Shown here: piece after piece, positions 35,706 to 47,700 of the stretch | Layout: every line of letters begins with the position of its first letter | Numbering within the stretch: position 1 is the first letter of the stretch | Assembly (NCBI GenBank): GCA_009779835.1 | Contig: WRBD01000017.1 | Span: forward strand, 1-55,913 | Length of the DNA stretch: 55,913 nucleotides | Origin: Defluviitaleaceae bacterium | GTDB lineage: Bacteria; Bacillota; Clostridia; Lachnospirales; WQUN01 | Direction of reading: 5' to 3' | Notes under the pieces: generated by a model | Seen by the model: only the letters and a program-made list of their open reading frames with translations | Database searches by the model: none | What the model was told of the DNA's origin: nothing | Position numbers and translations under genes: made by a program

Positions 35706-38700
35706 TTATCCGTTGCCGTTGCCTACTTTTAAGGCACTTACGTCATGACCTACCAGCCACCTTTGGAGAGTAGTCAAGTCTTGCAAGCCAATCGTGTTTG
35801 TAGCGTCCATATCTGCGGCAAATCTGCAGAAGTTGTACTCGGCTTCAAACTGTGTCCTTAAATCATCATCATTAGCTAAAGCGAGCCATCTTGCAATAGC
35901 CGTTGCGTCGGCGGAGGTTACTCGTCCGGTTTGTGTTACGGCACCCAAGACGAAGCCTGCAACCAAACCAACCGTCGGGGTGAGGATAATACCGTTGAAC
36001 CCTACGGCATCAAACATCAATTCTTCAACCGTTACGAATACTGAATTACTTCCCCCGCCCAAGCTATTGGTTCTTATGCGAACAGTTACATCGTGAGTTA
36101 CAGATACTGCATCACTGCCCTCCTCGTACACATCGAACCCGACACTTAATGAAATTTCCAACAAATTATTAACGGGTGCGTCCGCAACATTAATCGTAAT
36201 TGTTGCTCCCGTGAAATCCCCTCCGTTGAATTCATCTTCCACATCAACAGATAATTTCATGTTTTGCTGAGGATTACCCGGCCATTGAATTGTAAACGTG
36301 CCATCCCCTAATACCCAGTGCGCCGTAACCGTTACGGGCGCGTCCGGCATTATGAATTTAGAAGCTGTTGGGCAATCATCGACTAAGAATACCAATTCTT
36401 CGCTGAAAGTTTGAACCATATCCAACGCTCCGGGTGTAGTTACATAACTGAATGCGCTCGGCGTGGTTACGGAGAACAAACTCATTTCGGAAACTTCAAT
36501 TTCTCCCGTCCAGTGCGAGAAGATGAATCCGGGACGCGTGCCGGCATAAAGAGTTACTTCTTCATCTACATCCGCAGGGTTGGGGTTAGCACTTGCGTTG
36601 GTGCCGCCGTCAACTATTTTTATGGGGTTAGCAGTAGCGGATACCGGCTCATACTCTGGAACTGCGTTAACAGGGCCGTCGGGCATCACGAATGTGTTGG
36701 CGGTTGCCATCGCCAAGTTCGGGTCTGCCGCTGATGTTATTATCCATTCCTTGAAACGATAACCCTCCGGCGGTGTCGCGGTAAAGGTAAGGGTAACGGT
36801 GTCATCTACCACCGCAGTGGCCGGAGATGCCGTACCGCCTGTTACAGTAATGGCGTGATAATCATTCCAGTTTGCCGTTACAGTAATATCGTGTGAAGGC
36901 ATTATAAATGCTGCGCCACTTTGCAACGTCGCACCGGTAATTTCTACATCATCGGATGACCAGTTTGCAAACCGTTTACCGGCCGGGGCAGCTCCCGCAT
37001 TAAGTGTTATGGGGGCACCTGCTTCGGCTCTTTGGCTGGGTGTCGCACCTTCGCCGCCGTCGATTATCGTGATGGCGAAATCGTCTTGGGTTTGCTGCCA
37101 AGTGGTTGTTAGGTTTACATTTACCGTTAAGTTTCTGGAAACACCCTCGCGGGTTACGGCCACGGTGAAGTTACCGGTAACCGGAGGAACGTCCGTTGTC
37201 GGGCGTGTGCCTGTAACTTCTATTGCATTGGACGCATTCACAGCTACCGAAACATACGGTGCAAACTCGACAGGTACGTTACCTAAGGTGATATCGCCCG
37301 TTGCGCTACCGCCTACGGTTACAGTCCTCAAAAGATTATCATTGTTTATTGTTACAGATTGCGGGGTAAGGTTAAATGATATACCGCCCGCTTCTTCACC
37401 GCGGATTTCGATATTGTTAATAGAAGTGTTACCGCTGGTGAGATTGCCCAGCCCGTTAAATACCACACGCAGATGAACCATAGATTGGTTATCTAACGCT
37501 GCGGGCAATACGAAGTTTGTATAGCTCGCCGCATCCGGATGTTCAAGTGCATCATAGGTGTCACTGCCGACGCGATAGATATCACGATCTGAACCTTCTA
37601 TGCGTACCCACGTTCCGCTGTCATCAAGATATGCAAGGAAGAATGCGTTGGGACCGCTTCCTGTGGATTTTTGTCTGGCGGTGAAAGTAATGTTTTCATA
37701 GCCTGTTGTGGGGAAGCTCAACTGGAATGCCGACGCGTTTACAATGCCGACTCCGGATTCACTTGCGGGCCGCCATCTTGTCGGAGTTGTTACCAGCGAA
37801 GCGTTATTAAATACCACGGGAGTTCTGTTCGTACCGGCAAAACCGATTAGAACTTGAGTGTTGTTATCCCGTGCGGTAAGTCGGAATTCTTCCGCGAAGA
37901 CTCCGCTTGTTCCTACGAAATGGGAATTTGCCGGTGTAGTGTTATTTTCTGCTGTGGCATTTAATTGCGGACGCACCAGCCCTGCCAAAAGTGTCCTGGG
38001 GTCAACGGGAATTTCTTCAAAGTCCGCATTAACATTTGCTACTCCGCTGCCTGCCGGCATGTTGAATGTGCCAACAGCTCTAAGCCTGTCGGACGAAACA
38101 GTCAAGGTGAACGTAGCCGCTCCCATCGCCGATAATGTCGCGCCTGCGTTTGCAACAAAGCGTTGCCCGTCAGGTGCTGTTATGGTTACGGAAATCGGTG
38201 TATTTGCAAATTGCGCTCCGGACGGGGTTACTTCGATTTCTGCATCTACCGCTCCTGCACCTGTTACCGTTACATCTACTTCATGTAACGACGGTCCGTT
38301 CCATGGGTCGTCACCGCTGTAGCGGGGGCGTACCAACTCAAACAGTTCGTTGCTTACACCGGGGGAATCGCCGGTAGGCGGTGCATATCTTACCGTTGTA
38401 AAGTCGTTTAAGTTGCTGGGGCTGTTTCGGATTACATTTGTACCTCCGACATTATCCCATGCACGACGAACGGCTTCTTGGTTGGATATACGATGCGCGG
38501 GTGCACCTTGGAAGTTTGCTACGCTGTCGCGCGGGCCGTCAGCTTCATTCCACGCACCAACAAGGTCGATTAAAAATGCTCTTTCATCGTTGGTTATTGT
38601 GTTGGAGAGACGGGCAGTTCCCACGACAATTGCTGCGCTGAAATTACGGTTGCTGAATACCATATCCATTTCGGCATCCCAAGCAGGAATGGTATAACGC

Positions 38701-41700
38701 GCGCCGGTGGTGTTTTCCTGCTCCGTTACAATTAACAGAGATGTGCGCGGCGGCATTGTAAGTTTGGCTTCATCCAATTCATCTTCAAACACAAGTACTT
38801 CCCACGGGAATACAGTGTTGGGCTGACCAACCGGACCGTCTGATAAATTCTGAACTTGCAACGATAATCCTCTCAGGTCAAACGGAGCGTTTGTCGAGTT
38901 GTAAAGTTCGATAAACCCGCGTGAAACGGCTTGGTTGTTGGTCATGGCTCTACCGTACATTTGGTTAATAAGCAGACCAGTCGGAATATCCATTTCCTCT
39001 AAAGAAGCATTTACGGTAATTTCTCCGCCGCCTTCGGGCATTGTGAATGTCGCGGTTGCGGAAAGCCTGTTTGCGGCCATACTTATCTCACTTAGAGTCG
39101 GAATCGTTGTTGTTATGGTCGGCGTTGACACTAAGCGATGCCCAATCGGTGGTGTTATTGTTACGGTCATTCCCGTACCTGCCGGACGCGCTCCCGACGG
39201 AGTTATTGCCGTAAAACCGGCCGCGTTTCCTGCTACCGTTACTAAATAATTGGGCACGGGCCACGGACCATCCGCACGGCGGCGCGGACGGAATGCTTCC
39301 AGCTCCTCGCTACTTACGCCGTCGGCCGCGTATCTGACTGTCCTAAAGTCTTCGTTGTTTCTGCGCCTGTTCCGGATAACATCTTCATCCCACCTGCGAC
39401 GGATGGCTACCTGATTAGATATGCCGCTTGCCGGGCTGATTCCGCGGAAGTTTACTATCATGTCGCGGTCATTATTAAGACCATTCACCGCACCAACCAA
39501 GTCAACCACGTTTTCCATTTCGGCTTCGGTTATTGTGTCCGAAAGACGGGTTGTTCCGTTAACAATTGCCGCGCTGAAATTACGGTTGCTGAATACCATA
39601 TCCATTTCGGCGTCCGAAGCGGAAATGTTATAACGCGTGCCAACAGTATTCGATTGAGACGTAACAATCAACAGAGACGTTTTCGGCGGCATTATTGTGT
39701 CGGTCAGTTCTTCGCTGAAGTTCAGAACTTCCCACTCATGAATCTCGTTATTTATACCATCCGGGCCATCCGCAATATTTTGAACTTGCAGCGAATGTCC
39801 GGCTAAGTCAAACGGTATATTCAACGTGTTATAAATTTCGATAAATCCGTGTGAAACGGCATTATTATTTGCCATTGCCCTACCGTACATTTGATTGATT
39901 ACTACAGTTTGCACGAAAGGATCTTCTACTAATGTTGCATTGACGGTAATTACTCCGCCATTAGCGGGCATTAGGAAAGTTCCGATTGCGTTAAGACGGC
40001 TTGAACCTACGGTCAAGTTGAATTCGCCGGCCGCTCCCGTTACCGGAATTGCTGAACCCGGAAGCCCTGCGAAGCGTTGTCCTACCGGTGCCGTTACGGT
40101 TAAAGTCATCGTGGTACCTGCCGGACGGTTGCCCGAGGGGGTTACGGCAGAATATTCCGCAGCCGTTCCCTCAATTGTTACTTGATACCCTGCTTCGGCA
40201 GACCATCTTGGCTCTCCGCTGTGACGCGGGCGGAATCTTTGCAGTCGTTCGTTGGTTATTCCGTTATCGCTTGTGGCTCCGCCGGGGGTAATTCCGACGT
40301 ATCCGACGGGATATCTGTAATCTATCGCGGTGAAGTCGCTATTATTGTTCCGTGTGTCTCGGAAATTAACACGGCGTGATGCCAAATGCCGTGAATAACC
40401 AATATTTGCCGTGTTAAGGAAGTTATGCGCCCAGTCGTTCGGCCATATTCTGCCTTGTGTACCCACCAAGTCAACAATTCTTTCGAATATTTCCGAATCG
40501 GGAATTGCCGCGCTGTTTTGTGACGTGGGTGCGGGCGAAGTGAGCGGTTCTGTACCAAGTACAAGAGCCACACTCATATTTACATCGTTAAATACCAAGT
40601 TCCAAGCGATATCCCAAGTTTGAATGGTATAACGTGGCGTGTGACCCGCAACAGAATTATTGTTTACGTCGGCCCCTTGGCTGACAATCAACAAAGAGCG
40701 GTTTGCGGGAATGGTTCGCCCATTAAGGTTAAGCACTTGCCATCCAACCGGTGTAATATTTGCCGGGGAATTTGCCGCAATATTTTGAACTTGCAACGAA
40801 TATCCATCTAAGCTGATGGGCGAGTCCGTCATGTTAACAAGCTCGATGAAACCGTGTGAAACCGCGTTGTCGTTCGGAGTTGCACCGTGACCATATACTT
40901 GGTTGATTAATACATCACCAAGAATAGCGGGCTGTTGCGGCGGCATCACTACATTGACCGTAACATTCCTTGTGACGGTAATCGGAGGCCCTGCGTTGAA
41001 ACCGAGTACTCCCGTCCAAGTAAAGCTTGTTATATGCGCACCCGTTGGTGTAAAGGATACAGGTAATTGATGCGCGCCGAGTGTAGCCGGCACTTGAGCC
41101 CCGTTTACCCAAGCCCAGTTACCTGCTGCCGGAGCGGATACACCGCCCGAAAGCACGGAAGCAGACAGCGGCTGGCCAAGCGTAATGTTTGCCGCGGTCG
41201 GGAAAGTAAGCGGCGGCGCCACTGCTCCGGACACGGTTATAGTTACAACTTGCGTCACAACAAAGAAGTTGTTTTGGTTTGTGGGGACAAATCTTAGAAC
41301 ATGACTGCGCGTTCCCACGTTACCCACAGGGGTATCCGAATCTTGCACCCATTCAAACTGACCCGGCGTACCGCTGCCGTTACTGATAGGCAGAAGCGAA
41401 CCAAGTGTTTGGCCGAACTGCGCCGTTAAATTAGTCGGCCAGTTTACGGTTGGGTTGACTCTTGTATCCGGAGTCCATACTGCGCCTAAAACAACCGAAC
41501 CCGCAGGCATTTCAAATGTGGTAATCGGGCTGTCAGCGGCGGCGAGATTTGAAACTGTGAAACCGGACGGAGCCCCTATAACAGTCCATCCCACAAAAAC
41601 GAAACCATCGCGATGACCCGCGTTAACCGAAACATACTGATTTTCCGGGAACAGACCCGAACCGTTTAATGGGCTGTTTAATGGGCCTGCGCCATCATAC

Positions 41701-44700
41701 GCATCGGTTACAGCTAACGCGAAAGTAGACATTGTTGCGGGTGCCGAACCTGCAACGGTTCCTTCGGGTAAACCCCCACCGTATGAAAGATGGTTAGCTC
41801 CCGTTGTTGTACTATGAGACACTACCGCATTGTTAGTACGCCCTGAGGGCATACCCGGCCAAGCTGTTGCGCCAATCGTGGGTCTGAATTGTCCCCATCC
41901 GCACCTGTTGCCTGCCCAGGGAACAGAAATAACTCCTTCTGCGTCTACGGTTATATGCAAAAATCTTCCGGCGGAGTTATTAGATATATTACTCGCCGCT
42001 CCGTTGTTAAGAATAATAGTGTAATCGCCCGCCGCGGGTATGCTCACTTCCCGGGGCATCGGCTGAAGCAGACCGTGAACTTGGTCACTTGTGGTATGAC
42101 CCGGGCCCATCCACGCGGCATGTGTAAGAGTAGCAGCGGTGATGGTGCCGCCGGGGCCGCCGCCGGTGCCGGCGGGGAAATTGCCTCCTGCCGGGTTACC
42201 GGGTACTTGAAGAGCGGGGGCAATGGTGGGATTCTGCACGATATTTAATAACATCGGCCATGACGGTGGTTGGAATTTCCTCTCCCATGTCGCGGTAAAG
42301 CTTACGGGGCCATCGGGCATAATAAAGTAGGTTATTGACGCGTTCGGGTTTGCAAGCAGACTTACATCGGGGCCTTCCCATTTGTCAAAGAAGTAACCGG
42401 GTGCGCCTGTTCCCGCAAATAATACCACGCGTTCACCCACAGCCTGCGGACCGTGACCGGAATGACCCGTTCCGCCGTCTACTATGGTTACACCGCTTAC
42501 ACGGTTCCAGTTAGCCTGAACCGTAACCGCAACTGTCGGAGACGGCATGGAGAAAGTAGTCGGGCTTTCGTTACTGTCGTCAAGAGTTACACCGCCGGAT
42601 ATAACAACCCAATGTGAGAATTGGAACCCGGGATTTATACCGGCATCTATGGTAACGGTTTGAGTCGCTGTAGCGGGGCTTGGCGACGCACTTGAATTAT
42701 TACCGCCGCCCATTATAACGGTGTGACCGGGTTCAACCAAGTCGGAAGCCCAATCGCCGTCACCGCTGAAACGCGGACGTACAACATTCAAACGTTCGGC
42801 ATTTATTCCGCCGGAACCTGAACTGTAATTAATCGGTTCAAAGTCTGCAGAGTTTACTCGTGTGTTACGGAAATTTATGCGGCGTGCCGCAATTTCGTTC
42901 GAGGTGCGTTGCGCGGGATTATCGCCCAAACGGTGAGTTACCGTTTCTGTTCCGTGAACTACACCCACCAAATCATGCACGTTGCGCCAATCCTGAATGC
43001 CGAAAACCGTAGGCAAAGGAGTTGTTTGGCTTACAAGTGCCACGCTTAACGAACGGTTACTTAATGGCTGATTCCACGACAAATCCCAATTTTCAATGGT
43101 ATGGCGCGGAGAAGCGGCTGTGCCTGCCGTACTTACCACAAGGAAGGAAGTACCCGGTTCCATAGAGGTATAAGGAAGATTAAGCACATTCCATCTGTTC
43201 TCGGCTTGATTCCAAACCTGTAACGACCACCCGCCAATGTCCACATCCGAACTTGTCGGGTTGTACAGTTCTATAAAACCGTGAGATACGGTATTGTTTG
43301 TTCCCGTACCCTGTCCGTAGACCTGATTAATCATCACGGTAGGCATCGACGGAAGCACGCCCATAGCATCTCCGAAACTTGCCGTTACGGTTATTTCGCG
43401 GTCGGGCATTATAAATGAAGTAATCGGGTTTGTTCTGTCGGCAAAGACAACCGCGTTCGGCGGGTCAACTGTCCAGCCCGTAAACGCTTGAGTGGCGTGT
43501 ACGCCCGCGTTAACTGCAACACGGCGGCCTTCGGGGAATCTTGCCTGCCCTGTAATCGAGCCGTCTGTTGAAGGAACTGCTGCATAAGAACCAACTACGG
43601 TTAACCGGAAAAGGTCAACTATGCTTCGCGGAATATGCCCGGCCGGTATACCCGCCGCAGGGTTTTGCGGGGTTTGCGCGTCTCCGGCGCGATATGAGAC
43701 AAATACATTGTCTGTCCCTTCACGGGATGATACGCGTCCGTGCGGATGCTCCGGCCGGTTATCCCAACTGATATTCCTGAAAGTGCTTGGGCTGGTAACG
43801 GTACCATCTGCATCAACCGTCACATGCACAAACCTGCGCCCGGACATATCAAGTCTTAAACCGCTGTCCCGTCCACTGGCAAGTATAAGGGTGTGCTGAC
43901 CGGGACCGGTTACGTTCAGTCTGCTGTTGGTGTGACCGAAAGGCTCTGTATATCCTACAGAAGCGGTAGAACCATATCTGATATGCTGCCCGGGTACCCA
44001 AACAGCATGGGTAAGGCCCGGCTCATTCGCAACAGCCTCAAGTACCATCGGGAATGGGTTACTGCCTTCAAGCCGTAACCAATTCGCCGTAAATTCCACG
44101 TCTCTGTCCGGCATATAGAAGTAGGTTATCGGGGCGTTGCGGTCGGCAAGAAGGTGTACATTGTGACCTCTCCAGCCGTCAAAGAAATGACCGTCAATTC
44201 TGTATCCGGCGAAAAGAATTACCCTATCACCTTCATTATAAATGCCTTGCCCCGATTGGTCGGGATTAGCGCGGCTGCCGTTTACGGTTACACTGTAACG
44301 GGCATCCCAGTGTGCGCGAAGAACAATCCCTTCCGTAAGACCGGCGGGCATAGTGAAATTTGTTGTACGGTGGTTGATATTTGCAAGCGATACGCCGCCT
44401 TGCTCAACCTCCCAGTGCGTAAACACAAAGCCGTCGTTATAACCGGCACTTATTCTTACTGTTTGACCCGCGTTTGCCGGGTTCGGGGTTGCACCGGCAC
44501 CTATTCTGCCGCCGCCGAGTATGGTTATATGACCTGCCGCGGGGCCGCCTATTGGACCGTCTCCGCTCCAGCGCGGGCGCACTTGTTCCAAACGGGCGTT
44601 GGTTATGCCGTTTGCATTTGTAGCGAAATTAGGTCTTCTGTTTGCGTAACCTGTGGGATATCTGTAATCAATTCCCGTGAAATCGGTTTCGTTGCATCGT

Positions 44701-47700
44701 TTGTTTTGGTAATCCGTCCGCCGTGCCGCACCTTGCCGCCACATACGGAAAGCGGGGCCTTCGCCCAAGAAATCAGGCAGCGGGTCGGGGGCCGGGGAGT
44801 TTACCGCGGTCACCAAATCAAGCACATTCTCCCATTCATTTCCGGCGATTGGGTGTGATAAAAGAGTAGTATTACCCACGATTGCCACGGTTAAAGAGTT
44901 ATGACCGAACAACCGGTTCCAGCCTATATCCCACTCTTCGTCCGGAATGATATAACGGGGTGCATGACCGGCGGCGGGGTTTGTGTTGGTGTTTGCTCTT
45001 GCGGTACTTACTATAAGGAAGGAGCAGCCCGGTTCCATAGTATGTCCGCCGGGAATATCATACTTACGCCAAGTACCGTCGGCATCGTTCATTATTTGAA
45101 TCGACATTCCGTTAAGGCTTACAGGATTGTCTGTCGGGTTGTGCAGCTCAATAAAGCCGTGAGAAATCGCGTTATCTCCCGCTTCAAGACCTTGCCCGTG
45201 AAGCTGGTTAATAATAATGGTTGGTTCGGGAAGCACTTTCGCTATCGGCACAAAGTTTGCCGACACGGTAACGGGCCTGTTTACCATTACAAAGAACGCT
45301 TCTGTGGGAGATTCGGGCCCTAAAATACTTACATCTTCCGATGTCCAGCGGTCGAAAGTCATTCCTACAGGTGCCATTCCCGCAGTAAGGGATACAATAT
45401 CGCCTGCGGCGGCAGGGTTGGGGAATGCGCGGTAGCCCATTACACCGCCGTCTATGGTGATTGTATGAAGCGAACCCGCATTTGCGGGCCATGCGCCATC
45501 ATCAATTGAGCGCGGGCGATAGTGGTTGATTTCCGCAAATGTTAAGTCGCTGTACCTGATTTCTTCAAAATCTGCCCAGTTGTCACGGGTGTTCCGGAAA
45601 CCAATCCGGCGAACAGACGCGCTTTGCGATATGCGCCACGCCGCCTGCGGACCCCATACATTGTGTACCTGGTCACGCGGAGCATTACTATTTCTTGCGC
45701 CCACCAAATCGAGAATACTGTTTTGTTGCACGGTTGTAATTACAGGGGATAACCGGTCTACGCCCCTTACAAGAGCTACGGATATATTCCTGTTGCTGAA
45801 CTGCAACGGCACCGCCATGTCATATTTTTGAATTACATAGCTTGGCATATGAGTGCCGGTGCTACCGTCGTTGTACCATCCGTTACCACCTTTGCTTACT
45901 ATCAGGAAAGAATGTCTCGGAGGGATTTCGCCGCTAAGCGGAAACTCTCTCCATTCAGTGGCTGTCAGGTTTGCCGGTGCGTTGTTACCGATGTTTTGTA
46001 TTTGAATAGAAGTACCGTTTAAGTTTACGGGTACAGTCCACGGGTTGTACAGTTCGATGAATCCGTGGGAAACTGCGATGGTTCCGCCTTGCGCGCCTTG
46101 ACCGAATACCTGATTGATTATCGCGCTGCGCTGCGGTGTAGTGCTGTAACTTGCGGTAACGGTAAGAGAGGAAGCAGTTCCTGTCGCCGAAGCGGTAGGC
46201 CTGATTGTAATTGTTCTGTCTTCCAATGTTCCGCTAACGAGCTCAATACCTGTACCTAAAACCCATTCACGGAACTGATTTCCGGGAATATCGTTAATGG
46301 TAACGGTAATCGGCATATTTTGCAGATATCTCGCGCTGAAATTACCTATGGCAAAGCCGGGGGCACCTGCAACGGTTCTGTCGTAATCCGCCAAATTGCC
46401 CCACTTGTATAAATCATTGCGAACATGCGCGCCCGCAACGTCAAACCAACCGATATCGTTTCTCGTCGGTGATGTTGCGGAAGACCCTTCCGTTATACGC
46501 CAATTAATACGCGAATAGTTTCCGGCGGCTCCCAAACCTCCGGTCGGGCCGGGCAAATGCTCACGCCCGAACGCTCCCGAGCCGCTGATACTTCCATTCG
46601 GCGCGGAACGAGAGAAATACGCACGCATATGCTCAATAGAGTTACGTGCCATTCCGCCGGGCGCAGTTGACGGTGCTGCGCGCAATTTTAAAACATTTTC
46701 CTGATTTCTTAGTGCTACGCCGCTAACACTGTCAGTGTTCGGACCGCGAAGGGAGTGGGGCGGCCATCTGTATGGCATCTGTTGATTATTCCAAGCACCG
46801 GCACGCTCTGCCATGGAAGCGTTACCCGTCGCTGTTATCCACGGAGCCAAGAAAGGCCCGTGCCTCATACGCGTATTGGTATAAACCGTTGTAGCGGGCT
46901 CGCCGAATACACGGGCAAATACGGAATTGCTGCCGCGTCCTTGTTCACCTGCGGTAATAAGCAAGCCCCAACGCATATGGTGTCTTCCGATAGCAGGAGC
47001 TGAACTGCCGCCCAAAGAAGCAAACGCAGCATACTCATCAATTATGTTTTCCGCTCTTGCCGGGTGGAATGCAGTACCCGTGTAAGTGGAATAACGGGCT
47101 GCAAATGTGTTTCTGAAAGTCGGGTTTTGTAAAAGTACGCGGAATAATCTCGCGGCGTTCTCTGACCTGCCCAAATCGAAAATGCTGAAAGGCAAGCCCA
47201 TATCAACGAAACCACCGCCGGTACCGTCTCTTCCTTCTCTGTTGTTCCAGCAGTCGGAGCCGGAGCCGTGACGGCAGCTTGCTACGCAGGAGGGGCTTTT
47301 CATTGCGGTAAAATACGTTAACATATCGTTCGCACCGTGGAAAACAGCATTGTCGAAGTCTTGTACTATAAAACGCCATCTGCGGTCCGCACCGTGTACG
47401 CCGGGCATATACGAATTGGATCTCCACGCTTCAAAGTTATTGCTTATCCAGTCCCAGTTTTCAAAATGCATACCGATAATAAACATGTCGATTAAATCGT
47501 CCATGCACATGAGGGTATCAAGGTATTCATACCATTCGTGTGTCAGGTGGTTTCTGCCGGCGTGTTGATTCGCCGCACCTGTGAGGGGGTGAGTTGCGGG
47601 AATTATTCTGGCATAACCGTCGTGGTCGCCTATTGTTGCAGCTGTAGCATCTCCCGCGGACCTTCTGCGGGTTCCGCCGGCGACTTCCGTACTGTTATCG

